DNA of 64,000 bases from Cornus controversa (lineage: Eukaryota; Streptophyta; Magnoliopsida; Cornales; Cornaceae): the NCBI GenBank assembly GCA_026545225.1, contig CM048849.1:15383541-15447540 (forward strand), read 5' to 3'. Position 1 is the first letter of the stretch; each line of letters starts with the position of its first letter. The notes under the pieces were generated by a model. It was given only the letters and a program-made list of their open reading frames with translations. It was not told the DNA's origin and did not search any database. This document shows positions 1 to 11,305 of the stretch, piece after piece. The translations under genes were made by a program, and so were the position numbers.

Positions 1-770
1 TATAATACTTATATTTTATTACATTTCACATATTAAACTATATTAATACAATATATTATTCATCATATTATACAATATATTTTATATGGTTATGTAATAT
101 AAATTATATTTTCAACACAGATCATATGAAATAACTACAAAGATAAGATTATGATAATAATATATTATATATGTATAAATATATTGTTATTATGAGCTTA
201 GAGTATAATAAAAACAAAACACAATACTTAATATAAAAAAATAAATTAACCATATAATATATTGTTAATAATAAATATTTATGTATATGATACCTAATAT
301 TATATCATCAATAAACAAAACAATCTAATTAATATTAAATAATATTATAGACACTTAATTTATGATAACAATAAATTTTAATTAAATATATAATAAATAG
401 ATAATATAATTTATAATTAGTTGTCATTATGAGTTAAAATTTACTGTATAATTTTTTAGATAATAGATAAAGTTATATAATAACTATATTTTATGATATT
501 TCATATATAAAACTATATTAATACAATATATTAATCATGACATTATACAGTATAAATTATATTTCCGACACAGATCATATAAAATTACTACAAAGATGAG
601 ATTATGATAACAATATATTATCCATGTATATATCTTGTTATTATGAGCTTAAGTGTATAATAAAAATAAAACATAATGCGTAATATGAAAAAATAAATTA
701 ACCATATAATATATTGTTAATGATAAATATATATGTAAGATATAAATAATAATATTATATTTTGTGTATT
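1..770. repeat. AT-rich direct repeat, unit about 450-475 bp
   Basis: The first 770 bases are almost pure A/T and hold two diverged copies of one unit. Landmarks recur in the same order: AAACTATATTAATACAATAT near 35 and near 510, CACAGATCAT, and ACCATATAATATATTGTTAA near 249 and near 701. The spacing drifts from 475 to about 452 bp, so indels separate the copies. The repeat may continue to the left of the window. No gene is visible. It could be the edge of a satellite array or an internal duplication in an AT-rich transposon. Confidence 0.7.
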
Positions 771-884
771 TCATTACATATATCAATAAATAAGATATTA
801 AATAATATTATTATATCTTTGTGTATTTTACTACATAAATTTTATCCAATTACATTAAAAATGAAAACTAATTTAAGATATTTC

Positions 885-1083
885 ACATATTCAATTTTTC
901 GGGCCCACTTAGACCGCATCTCGGGCCCCGGTGACCAAAAGGTCGAACTCCTCCAAATCTCCCAAAAATTTACCAAAACTATTAAAATACTTCCCAAACA
1001 TGTTCCCCACACTCAAAATGCATTTATGGCAATTATGATGCGAAAAATGCAAAATCGGCCAAAATTAGTCACGGTCTCTACAG
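885..1083 (-). mobile_element. Truncated LTR start, minus orientation
   Basis: Read on the minus strand, this starts with TGTAGAGACCGTGACTAAT and is clearly similar over about 190 bp to the plus-strand LTR start at 1297. Shared landmarks are CATAAATGCATTTT, a GGGGAACATGTTTGG-like block and the gypsy-LTR-like segment around GGTCAccGGGGCCC. It is cut off at about 885 against AT-rich repeat. The two LTR starts lie head to head with about 213 bp between them. Confidence 0.65.
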
Positions 1084-1296
1084 GATGCGTGGAGAGCATG
1101 AGGAAGTTGTACATATCATTTTGCATTATATGTTGCTTATGATATTAATGTGATTTATGAAAATTTTCTTAACAGATGAAATGTAAATGTGTGCTTATGT
1201 CGAATTCACAAGACTTGAGGAATCATATTTTACACATTCTTACTGAGCATGTGGTTGCTCATTACATGAGGATTAACTATTTTCAGGAAATAAAAA

Positions 1297-3868
1297 TGTA
1301 GAGACCGTGATCAAATTTGATTGATTTCACATTTTTCGCATTATAATTACCATAAATGCATTTTAAGTGGTGTTTAACATATTTTGAGCGTGGGTGACAT
1401 GTTTGGAAAGTGTTTTAAGTGTTTTGGTAAGTTTTCGAAAGATTTGGAGAAGTTTGACTTTTTGGTTAAACAGGGGCCTGGGATGAGGGCTTGAGAATTC
1501 AAAAAATTCTCAAAAATATTTATTTTTGTGAATGGATTAGATGAAATGTTTAGAGAGTAGAAGAGGTTATTACATGGCCGTAGGAGTTTTCGAAATCAAA
1601 AATGGAACCCGAGAAGATACATTAAGTGGCCCGGGGGCATTTTGGTCTTTTCGCGCCCTAGATGTCTTTTAAATGCATGGCTGAGAGTGATTCCAACCAT
1701 TTCACACAATTCCTTCTCTTTAACATTTTCCTCTTCTTCTCTCTACCTTCTCTCTACATTTCATACTCGTTCGACTTGGATTTAAGACTCACCGAAGGAA
1801 GAAGATACGTAGGGTACAGCTAGGGCTTCCATTTGAATCGAACATCTTTGTGGTTCAACAATGTGTACATTGATGAAATTTTGAGAAGTTATTGAAAGGC
1901 CTTTAATTTTGAGGTAGGGGTATTATTTCCCATTTATTTGTCGATTCTAAGGTTTCGGGAGAAACGGTGAGAACTAGGGTTGTGTATTGCATGTTTTAGA
2001 GTGGTAAGAGGGTTGGAATGTGAGTGTTTTCTACTCTCTTTAGTCTCTTATGTGCAATGGGAATGTATATGGTGTTATGTATGATAAGAAGGGTGAATGA
2101 GTGAGAGAATTTGGCATGTACACTTATATGCTAGGGTTTGGTACACTTTTGTGAAAATGTGTTAAATGAGCATATTTGTGTTATGTGATATTGTATGAGT
2201 TAAAATACATGCCTTCTTTATATAGAAAATGTATGCAATGGTGAAGCATGACAAATATGTGCTTATGTGGATTTTGTGAGCATATGTAACTTATGCTAGG
2301 GTTTTCACATATAGGTGATTATATGTGTGGATTGATGAATATGAAATGCATGTTATGTTCCTTTATAACTAGCATATGTATTGTAAAGCATAAATTTTAA
2401 ATGCTTGATCCATATATGTTCGAAATGCATGTATATGGCCATTATGAGGAGAATAGAGGAAATGTGGTGAAATAACTTCTCCGTTTAGAGCAATAATATT
2501 CGGTGTTGGTCATATTCTGGTTTGATCACGTTGGAGTAGCGAATACTCAGTGACGAATTCCAAAACTATCTAATCACCTCAGAGGAGTGAATTCTCGATG
2601 ACTTATTCCAGAACTATCTAATCACCTCGGAGGAGTGAATTCTCGATGACTTATTTTTGAAACTATCTAATCACCTCGGAGGAGTGAATTCTAGGTGACT
2701 TATTCCAGAACTATCTAATCACCTCGGAAGAATGAATTCTCGGTGACTTATTCCAGAACTATCTAATCACCTCGGAGGAGTGAATTCTTGGTGATGAGTT
2801 TCAGAACTATCTAATCACCTAGGAGGACGTGGTTCTTGGTGAGAGTCTTGAAATGGTCTAATCACCTCGGAGGAGTGAATTCTCAGTGATGGATTCCGTA
2901 ATTTTGTGGAAAGTATCTTGGTCACATGATTGGTCAAGAATCATGTCAGGGTATCGGGTTGAGTCCGAGAGGGAGACAAGTGTGAGATATTTCTTTCATT
3001 TCAATTTGTGAAGCACGATATGTGTTTAATGCATTCTAATATATTTATGCATTGTTGTGAACGAACATGTTCTATATTGAATGATACATCTAATGTAGTG
3101 ACATGCATTCATGTAGGTCATGTCGAGTCAGCACTTAGGTGGGTTGGGGTATCTCTACTGAGTCGTCATGGTGCTCACCCCTTTATTCTAAACTCTTTTT
3201 ACAGATAAGGCACTGATGACAGATGGAATTTAAGTGTCCAAGTGGAACTTTTGTAGTGTTTTGCTTTCTTTTGGATATTGTTCATATTGTGGCTATCCAT
3301 GCCGGCTTATGGCATGAGACTTCTTTTTGAGTTGTAGTTATATTTTGGGCAATGTAACTTAGATGTATGCTGGACTATGAGTTTGTTAAATATGATAAGA
3401 CAATGGACTTGTTTATATAATGCTTGTTAAGAACATCTAGTTTCATTTGATGGACTAATGTAGTGATGGATGATTTTAATATAAATTGGAATATGTTTAT
3501 GATGGAGAATAACTCATTTTGGTGCATCATTTCTTCATTTTAACCCAAAATTGAGTGTGGTTCTTTTTTTAAATGGAGTATTTTTGAATTCTCTATCCAA
3601 TGGCGTAGGTATCAGTTTCAGATTCCAAACACACGAATTTTTGAGTCTTAGAGGTAGTGATTCATGAGAGTGCGGATAAATAAAATCCCCTCTAAGGTGA
3701 TATGATTTGAGGTGGGGCCCATTGAGATTGGATAAAGTAGAGTTGTGCAGATCTATGTGTAAGAATAAAATTAAGCTTCCACAGTAATTAAGGGTAATGA
3801 GGGTTTATTGGGCTTAATAGATAGGTTAACCTTCGGTTCTCTAGGAGTTAGAAATCGGGGTGTTATAG
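1297..3868 (+). mobile_element. Long LTR (Ty3/gypsy-like), probable 5' LTR
   Basis: It begins TGTAGAGACCGTGATC. The U3-like part matches the start of the minus-strand LTR ending at 57153, and later landmarks are also shared: a CT-rich leader, a GAGGTAGGGGT splice-donor-like site at 1910-1920, a TACTGAGTCG...CACCCC block, CAGATAAGGC at about 3205, the phrase CCATGCCGGCTTATGGCATG at about 3298-3317, and AGCTTCC...GGTTAACC...AAATCGGGGTGTTA at 3774-3868. The 3' boundary is uncertain: the GGGGTGTTATA at about 3868 is the likeliest end, but related LTR-end motifs recur at 4640-5060. It contains a 49-bp tandem array. Confidence 0.6.
2515..2905 (+). repeat. 49-bp tandem repeat, about 7 copies, inside the LTR
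   Basis: Units begin with ACTATCTAATCACCTCGGAG at about 2563, 2612, 2660, 2709, 2758, 2804 and 2853. Each unit contains TCACCTCGGAGGAGTGAATT followed by CTCGGTGA, so TCACC and GGTGA pair as a small hairpin around a GAATTC core. The copies differ at a few bases, most at the edges. The period and location inside an LTR suggest an LTR minisatellite. Confidence 0.85.
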
Positions 3869-4324
3869 GAAAAGAGGTGGTGGCATCTCCCCAACAGTAG
3901 AGTTGGTGTGGAGCGGCTTCAATTTCATTTAAAGACTTACATATTGCTTTATTTGAATGCATGTCCAGATTGTGGACTATGTGCATGTGATGAACATGTA
4001 AAGACCATTTATGTTTCAGAAACATGTACCGTTCATGTCTTATAATTGCATACGTTTAAATGTTGGCTTTGAACATTTATTATCGATGCCTTATGATTTC
4101 ATATATTATAAGCATGGTATTAAGCATGGTAGTATGCTAAATGTTTTAAATGATGAATCCTTCATTTATGTTCTTTTCCATATATATATAAACTTGTGAG
4201 AATGGTTGTATTGATTAATTAGTAAAATGAAGTACATGTATGCATGGAAGGATTCCTTTGAATTAGGAACCTTGTGAAGAATGAATTAAGAATTGAAAAC
4301 AGGGGAAAATAGGTTTTGGAGAGT

Positions 4325-4515
4325 TTTAGCCAACTGAAACTTCCATCAGCTGACCGAAATGGTGAGATACCAAATATTTGCATCTACAGACTTTGTAGGT
4401 ACTTGTTTTGGTCGACTAAAATAGTTCTTCAGCCGACCGAAGAAAGTGGGTAGCTAGTCAATGGATTGCCCAGGTTTCAGTTGGCTGGTGGGACATCCAT
4501 CAGCCGACCGAAACC
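4325..4515 (+). repeat. Array of short palindrome-like motifs (CCGACCGAA core)
   Basis: Variants of CAGCCGACCGAAA occur at about 4330 (GCCAACTGAAAC), 4348, 4412 (GTCGACTAAAA), 4431, 4477 (inverted, TCAGTTGGCTGG) and 4501, with a further decayed copy at 4763. They form pairs about 20 bp apart with larger gaps. The layout resembles arrays with other core sequences at 11100, 14680, 38215 and 51290. Confidence 0.6.
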
Positions 4516-5065
4516 TGAATGTGAGTCTCTTGAGTACTGTTTGGCAGTGAGGGTTCATGTGTTATACTTAGGGGCCCATGGTGAGATGGAATTAATGGTG
4601 ATAATGTAAAGGTTTCCGCAATAAGGCGTGACCTAATAATTGGGGCGTGATAGAATGGTATCAAGGCATAGTACCATGGTGAGATTGTGAACAAGAGGTG
4701 ATGGCATGTAACTTAATCACCCTCAGTTTTCAGGAGTCAGAAATTGGGGCGTGACATCCATCAGCCGATCAAAATCTGAATGTGAAGCTTTTGAGTACTG
4801 TTTGGCCATGAGGGTTCATGTGTTCTACTTAGGGGCCCATGGTGAGATTGTTAAGCTTCCGATGCGTTATAAAAATGATGGATGAGGTAAGAAATTGGTA
4901 GTGCTAATGTAAAGGCTTCTACGATAAGTCATGAGCCGATAATTGGGGTGTGACAGAATGGTATCAAGGCATGGTACCATGGTGAGATTGTGAACAAGAG
5001 GTGACAACATGTAGTTTAATCTCCCTCAGTTTTTGGGAGTCAGAAATTGGGGAGTGACATAATGG
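4480..5065 (+). repeat. Tandem duplication of an LTR-end / primer-site-like block
   Basis: Two copies of about 270-300 bp share CATCCATCAGCCGA, TTGAGTACTGTTTGGC, TTAGGGGCCCATGGTGAGAT, ATAATTGGGG(C/T)GTGA(T/C)AGA, ATGGTATCAAGGCAT and GGAGTCAGAAATTGGGG. TGGTATCA after GGGGCGTGAYAGA looks like an LTR end followed by a primer-binding site related to the initiator-Met type (TGGTATCAGAGC), but the match breaks after eight bases. Copy 2 has an extra roughly 50-bp segment near 4850-4900. Confidence 0.65.
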
Positions 5066-5325
5066 AAAAATGATGGTTAGTACGCCTGAGAGTGACATGT
5101 TTGAGTGATGTGAGATCAATTGAAAGTTATGTGATAAGTGTTGGATGTGATATTTAAGTGAAGGATAAGTGCATATTACATGGAAGATGCTTATGTGCTT
5201 ACTCATTTGGTATGGCATGATATTTGTGAAGTGACTTAGCTTGATGTTATGAATGCATGAAGAGAATTGGTCAAGAATATTCATGCTTGGATTTTAAAGT
5301 GTCTTATTGTTATTAATATAGTAAG

Positions 5326-6180
5326 ATGCCACCATGGAGAATTCGCGAAGGGGCAGTAGTTCCCATAGATGGAGAGCAATTTATGCGAAATATGGTTACG
5401 ACCATCCAACAAATTGCTAGAAAAACCAGGAAGAGACTCGGGCTCGACCTAGAGCAGCTCCTAATTGGTGTTAGAATATGTCAGGAGGTACAATCCGCTA
5501 TCATACGTAAGAGGGTCTGACCCTATGGTGGCAGAAAATTGGTTAGAGGAGATTGACAAACTCCTTACTATACTAGAGGTAGATGAGGGTTTGACAGTGA
5601 AAGTAGCCACTCATCACCTTATTTTCCAATAACGATGATGGACGGCTTGAGGCAAGAATTTTATAATATGCTTCAAGGGAATATGACAGTTGTAGAGTAC
5701 GGGACCAAGTTCACATCATTGGCTCATTTTGCTCCAGAGGTGATTCCTATCGAGGAACTTAAATGAGAAAGTTTGTGGGAGGTCCTCATACTTCCTTAAG
5801 GGATAGAGTGTCGGTTTCAGGTTTGACAAGTTATGCTATAATAATATAGAGGGCATTGGTAGCAGAATAGATTTGCAAAGGTAATCAGAGGATGCGGGAG
5901 GCCAAGATTTGGGCTAAGGGCACCAAGACCTCTTCTAGTAGTCAAGGGAGGAAGAGGCATAGAGGTAACGTGCCATGTTCTTAAGGGTAGCAATAGGTTG
6001 GCTCGACACCATCGCTGTCTTTGCCTATTGGATCCTCACGATTGAAAGTGGTATGTCACCACTGTTAACAGTCGATCACTACAAGTCAGAGTGTCCTCGT
6101 ATACAGTTGGCACTAGTGGTAAAACAGACTGGTTATCACTACCACCAGACTGGTCACATCAAAGTAGACTACCCTTAGGG
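5326..6180 (+). pseudogene. Decayed gypsy gag remnant
   Basis: No single frame is open across this region. A 64-residue piece starts at 5326. It is followed, in other frames, by MVAENWLEEIDKLLTILEV at about 5525 and by GNMTVVEYGTKFTSLAHFAP at about 5680. These phrases match the capsid part of plant Ty3/gypsy gag in general form: the 'AENWL..ME' start and the 'M[TS]V.EYE.KF..L..FAPE' block. A HQTGHIKVDYP-like end near 6145-6177 resembles a degraded zinc knuckle. Stops and frameshifts are frequent, so this copy cannot make a working protein. The clade is probably a chromovirus of the Tekay/Del type, by inference only. Confidence 0.65.
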
Positions 6181-7947
6181 ACAAAATGTATAGAGTGGGA
6201 CAAGGTCTCAATAGAGTACCACTCAGTTTTTGGTGGGTCAACCTAGTTCTAAGGCATTACCACCATTTTAGCAAAAGCAGTCTGATTAGGGTTACCGAGC
6301 AGTGAGAAAAATCAATCTTAATGTGTTTGATCAACAGTCCAGGTATTAGAGGTCTAGTCTGTAAAGAGTGATGTATGATTGTGGTTTATAACTTATGAGT
6401 TAGAGTGTTGATTCATTTGAGTGTATCATGTAGAACATCATGAGTTGTTTGTTGCATTTAGTAAAACATGTTTAGTTTTTTTATGCTATTTGCAATATGT
6501 GGTATGCTGGGTATTTAGCATGATTTACGTGACAATTGTTTGCATGTTCATGGTGAATAAGTGTTTACATTAAATGTCATATGGCATATGTCGGCATTTT
6601 TTTTTACTGCCTAGAGATTTTAGTTTTGAGGTTTTGATAAGCTAGGCCAAGGGTTTAAGTTTGGTTAAGGTTATGATAGTTGAGTATACGAGTTGTGATG
6701 GACTCTAGTTGTAGGAGTCTAGAACCTTGAGAAATAATTAATGAAGAGTTTTCGTGTAGAGAACTGAGAATTAATTGTGGTTATAGGTTGGAGTCCTTGA
6801 GGATACTTATTGACTCAATGATGTGGTTTATATTAGAATGGACAATTGGAGCTAAAGGTGTGAGGACAAGAAAAAAATATTGCCGGGGTTGAGCTAACGA
6901 GGTGAAATGGCTCAACTAGATATTTTTCTTTGATTAGTACTTCTCTTACAATGTGTCAGGTCCAATTGTTATGGAATTGATTCGTTGGGTAACGATGAAT
7001 GAGGTAGTGGAGATTTGAATGCTTTGAGTATAGAAGGTTTTGCTCATAGGTGGGTGTATGATTGGGATTTATGAGAATAAAAGTAAGGTAGTTTTGAACC
7101 ACTATTGAGATTGTAGGTTCTTGTGCTTGTGGGAGTACTAGAGTCTTGTCTATTGATGTACTGCTATGGGTAATGTGACTCTAAGAGATCGAAGTTTTTG
7201 ATTATTATATGAAATTTGACTCAGTTGTGGAACATGACTAGTTATGATGTTTTGAGAGGACGACGATGGGAATACCGTTAGTTTTGTCTTGATATGTAAG
7301 CAGTAAGATTTTTTACTAATTTTGTTTTTCCTACAGACTGTACCTTGTGGTACTGGTGGAATTGAAAGGATCCAATGATCAGTGGTGAAACTTAGAGAAT
7401 AAGGGTTTCATACGTATTGGGGAACGTGATCGAACCACTTGAGGATTGTACTATAAATCCTTAAGAAACATTAGTCTTAGGCCATGTATGAGGAGTATGA
7501 GTTTGAACTTGTGCATATGGTACTTCCTTGTGTAAGAACTTTAAGAATTTTGACTCAAGGAGGATGGGTTACTACAATAAGGTGCGTAGTCTTACTTTCA
7601 CCAATTGGAAAATGAGTTGGTTGAAAAATGAGTTGGTCATAATTTTGATCTTCTTGAATTTAGTTTGGGAGATAATTGTTGTTGTGACAGTTCACAATGC
7701 GAGGATTGTACTACAATTTTGGAGATGTCTTGACACCGTTTACGGTGTACCAATAGTTGGATGTTTTGTAGAATATAAAGTGAAGTGGTATGATGATAAC
7801 CAAAAACCTTGTTAGTTAACGAATGAAAGTCGCGTGTTGGATACCAGCAGGTTTATAACTGTTAGCAGTGATAAAATAAAGTTTAGAGAATTCAGTAAAG
7901 GTCTAGTGACAATACTCTGAGATTCGGAGTATGTTTCTATTTTCGAG

Positions 7948-8060
7948 GACAAAATTATTTAAAGGTGGGGAGGTTGTAGAGACCCAGTTTCCATTTTAAT
8001 AATCATTTTTCCTCTAATTGCATTTTAAGAGATGTTTAACATGTTTTACACTTTACCGAT
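7948..8060 (+). mobile_element. Polypurine tract and truncated 3' LTR start
   Basis: AAAGGTGGGGAGGT is followed directly by TGTAGAGACCCAGTTTCC, which matches the LTR start at 1297. Similarity continues through GCATTTTAAGAGATGTTTAACATG (split here as GCATTTTAAG and GTTTAACATG) to about 8040. After that the sequence passes into the Athila-type polyprotein, so the LTR was cut by a deletion or by recombination between elements. Confidence 0.7.
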
Positions 8061-8083
8061 CATCATAACTTTAAATCTAATCG

Positions 8084-8857
8084 ATGACCAAGGTGTTCAC
8101 TCATAATGGTCTTAAAAGAACACAAAGGAGCCATAGGTGGACCGTTGCCCACTTAAAAGGCATTGACCCTTCTATTTGTATGCACCACATATATTTGGAA
8201 GAGGATGCAAAGACCTCGCGAGAGGCACAATGTAGGTTAAACCCTAACATGAAGGAGGTAGTCAAGAAAGAATTTATCAAGCTGCTAGATGCTAGTATTA
8301 TATACCCCATCTCTGCTAGCAAGTGGGTAAGCCCCACACAAGTGGTGCCAAAGAAATCTAACATCACTGTGCTTCAAAATGAATAAAGAGAATTAGTTCC
8401 TCAACGCACCACCATGGGCTGGCGAGTGTGTATCGACTATAGGAAACTAAACTCCTCAACTAGGAAGGATCATTTTTCACTCCCATTCATTGATCAAATC
8501 CTAGAAAAGCTTGTGGGCCAAAGTTTCTACTACTTTTTAGATGGATACTCTGGATATAATCAAGTCGCAGTAGACCCACAAGACCAAGAAAAAACCAACT
8601 TCACATGTTCATTCAGAACATTTGCTTATAGACAAATGCCCTTTGGGTTATGTAATGCACCAGCGACTTTTCAATGGTGTATGATGTCTATTTTCTCAGA
8701 CATGGTGGAGAAGTTCCTTGAAGTGTTCATGGATGATTTTTTAGTCTTTAGACCTTCCTTTGATTTGTGCATTCATAATTTTACACTTGTGCTCAAGCAT
8801 TATAAGGACACGAATCTTATTCTTAGTGGGGAGAAAAGCCATTTTATGGTTCAATAG
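8084..8857 (+). pseudogene. Athila-type gypsy reverse transcriptase, broken
   Basis: Two ORF pieces (8084-8386 and 8414-8857) together cover the reverse transcriptase region of a Ty3/gypsy element. Visible hallmarks are the entry region with KWVSPTQVVPKKS, WRVCIDYRKLN, the LDGYSGYNQV block carrying the first catalytic aspartate, MPFGLCNAPATFQ, and FMDDFLVF, the FMDD form of the YMDD catalytic motif. A stop at about 8384 splits the domain and another at 8855 ends the second piece. Wording of these blocks is typical of the Athila/Tat branch. Upstream gag and protease are absent. The enzyme copies element RNA into DNA; this copy is dead. Confidence 0.9.
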
Positions 8858-8950
8858 TGGATTGTACTTGGGCATGTTGTGTCCAAATGAGGTATAGAAG
8901 TTGATAGAGCCAAGGTAGAACTCATATCTAAGCTTCCTCCACCTTCATCG

Positions 8951-9808
8951 GTGAGAAGCATTTGTTCATTCCTTGGCCATATGGGTTTTTATCACCATTT
9001 CACCAAGGACTTTAGCAAGATATCTCGGCCTTTGTGCCGAATTCTTGAGAAATATACTTCTTTTTACTTTGATGAAGAGTGGCTTAAATCTTTTGAAACA
9101 CTCTGCACACTTTTATCAACCGCTCTAATTCTACTCCCTCCAAATTGGGCTCTCCCATTTGAGGTCATGTGTGACGCATCCGATTTTGCTATGTGTGCTG
9201 TCTTAGGGCAATGCGTAGATAAGTTGCCGCATGTGATTTACTATGCAAGTAAATCCCTTTCTGAAACTCAAATGAATTATACAACTATAAAAAAGGAAGT
9301 GCTTGCAGTTGTCTACGCCTTGGACAAATTTATAACTTACCTCTTAGGATCCAAGGTTATTGTCTTTTCAGATCGTGTTGCTCTTCAGCATTTATTGGCA
9401 AAAAGGGATACTAAACCCCGGTTGATCCAATGGATACTCTTATTACAAGAGTTTGATTTTGAGATTCAAGATAAAAAGGGTACCAAGAATGTGGTCGCTG
9501 ACCATTTATCTTGGATTCTTGTAGAGTGCCATCACGACCAAATTTCAGTTAGCAAATCCTTTTCGAATGAGCAATTGTTTAAAGTCACTTATAAGAAACT
9601 TCCATGGTTTGCTGACACAGTAAATTTTCTAGCAACCCGGAAGATCCCACCCTCTTGGTCTAAACAGGAAAATGATCGTTTTCATTCCCAAATGCATTCA
9701 TATTTTTGGGACGATCCTCATCTATTCAAGTATTATCCCGACCAAATCATTCGTCAGTGTGTGCCAGAAAGTGAGAGTCCTAGCATTCTCACTTCTGCCA
9801 TAGAGTAG
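8951..9808 (+). pseudogene. Gypsy RNase H and tether region, broken
   Basis: The 285-residue open piece starts in the RT 'thumb/connection' (FLGHMGFYHHF, then FSKISRPLC) and goes through the RNase H domain. That domain is recognisable from CDASDFAMCAVLGQ, IYYASKSLSETQMNY, EVLAVVYALDKF, VFSDRVALQHLL and the end ADHLSWI. It continues into the linker before integrase. Stops between 8857 and 8951 separate it from the RT piece, and a stop at about 9806 separates it from integrase. RNase H removes the RNA strand during reverse transcription. It is the same element as the flanking pieces, in the same orientation. Confidence 0.9.
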
Positions 9809-9879
9809 AATGTGGAGGTCATTTTAGTGCTTGAAAGACTGTTTCCAAAATTCTTCAATGTGATTTCTTCTGGCCAACC

Positions 9880-10904
9880 ATGCATCGGAATGCATACTTA
9901 TTCTACCGCTCCTGTGAGCGATGTCAGCGCCTAGGCACTATGTCTCATAAAGATATGATGCCCTTGAACCCAATTTTAATCGTCAATATCTTCGATGTTT
10001 GGGGAATTAACTTTATGGGCCCGTTTCTAAAATCTGTCAGTTTTGAATTCATACTTGTAGCGGTGGATTACGTATCTAAATGGATTGAGGCCTTGATTAC
10101 CAGAACCAACAACCATGCAATTGTGGTCAAGTTCATCCAAACGAACATTTTTAGTCATTTTGGTATGCCTCAAGCCATTATTAGTGACGGGGGTAAACAT
10201 TTCTACAACTGGTTCCTCTGAACCTTGCTACTTAAATACTCCGTCACTCACAAGGTTGCTACACCTTACCACCCTCAAACGAGTGGCCAAGTAGAAGTAT
10301 CTAATAGAAAAATTAAGCATATTTTTGAAAAAGTCGTGCGCCCCGATCTCAAGGATTGGTCGCAATATCTAAATGACGTATTGTGGGTATATCAGACTGC
10401 TTATCAGACCCCGATTGGCATGTTACTGTACCATCTTGTGATGGAAAGGCATGTCACTTACCAGTTGAGCTTGAGCACAAAGCCTTCTAGGCTATTATGA
10501 AGTTCAATTTCGATATGAAGTTGGCCAGCTCTAACCGGAAGCTTCAGTTGAGTGAATTAGAAGAAATACATAATGACGTGTATGAAAGTGCAAAAATCTA
10601 TAAGGCAAAGACCAAGGCCTTCCATGACCATCATATCCATTCCAAATCACTCTCTACGGGTCAACAAAATTGGTTTTATAATTCTAGGCTTCGCCTATTT
10701 CCCGAAAAACTTCGTTCCCGATGGGACGAACCTTTCATCATCAATTCCGTTGCTCCCCACAGAGCGGTGGAACTAAAGGATCCTAAGGACAGAATACTTT
10801 TTAAGGTTAACGGGCAAAGGGTGAAACCTTGCATTACTGACCAAATGCAAGTGGAATACATGGATATTGTCGACTTGACGAATCCTATATATTTAGACTT
10901 ATAA
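9880..10904 (+). pseudogene. Gypsy integrase, broken
   Basis: Three overlapping or adjoining pieces (9880-10221, 10225-10500, 10497-10904) make up an integrase. The zinc-binding end shows CERCQRLG. The catalytic core shows the aspartates in WGINFMGPF and IISDGGKHF and the glutamate region in [14 protein letters not shown]. The C-terminal domain shows RSRWDEPF and FKVNGQRVKP. A TGA at 10219-10221 interrupts the core and a stop at 10498 is followed by a shifted frame. Integrase inserts the cDNA into the host genome. Typical of Athila/Tat elements; inactive here. Confidence 0.9.
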
Positions 10905-11099
10905 CTTGTGTACACGTCTTGCCATAGATGGTAAACTTGGTATTTCTGCGGTCCTATCATGTTCCGTGTGACCCTTTGAATCCAAAAGAAACGTATCTAA
11001 ATATTTTTGAATGTGTCTAAATGTGAGAAGTATGACTTGAGGATGAAACCTAATTTTTTCAAACTTGGAGCAATTTTGTAAAATTGCAGTCAAAGGAAG

Positions 11100-11305
11100 C
11101 TTCGATGCATCGAAGTACCCACTTTGATGCATCGCTCATTCGATGCATCGATCTTTAAAATGTCCCATTTTCATGTGTATTCTAGCAACTTTCGCACCCT
11201 ATGTCGATAGATGTTCGATGCATCGACAACTTCAATGCATCAAAACTTCTAGTTTGATGCATCAACAACTTCGATGCATCGAAGTAACCAGCTCGATGCA
11301 TCAAA
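11100..11305 (+). repeat. Array of eight TCGATGCATCGA palindromes
   Basis: ATGCAT-centred motifs occur at about 11104, 11125, 11141, then after a 74-bp gap at 11215, 11233, 11254, 11272 and 11293. The first is a perfect 16-bp palindrome, CTTCGATGCATCGAAG (11100-11115). Others are shorter because of single changes (TTTGATGCATC, TTCAATGCATC). The array follows the integrase end by about 200 bp and precedes a CT-rich, leader-like tract (11345-11410). Confidence 0.85.

Larger units (their letters stand above)
3869..7974 (+). mobile_element. Internal region of a decayed gypsy-like retroelement
   Basis: This stretch lies between the LTR starting at 1297 and a second LTR start at 7975, both in the same orientation. 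It holds a palindrome-like array (4325-4515), a duplicated LTR-end/primer-site-like block (4480-5065), gag remnants (5326-6180) and a classic 3' end with TTCGAGGACAAAATTATTT and then the purine tract AAAGGTGGGGAGG. I see no recognisable protease, RT or integrase in its 4.1 kb. It may be a deletion derivative or a non-autonomous element. From 6200 to 7900 I see only short broken ORFs. Confidence 0.5.

Noticed and set aside
762-1142. 126-residue ORF
   Set aside because: It spans AT-rich repeat and an LTR fragment on the opposite strand; no domain.
2515-2905. Regular repeats that could suggest a CRISPR array
   Set aside because: Units are contiguous tandem copies without unique spacers, inside a plant LTR.
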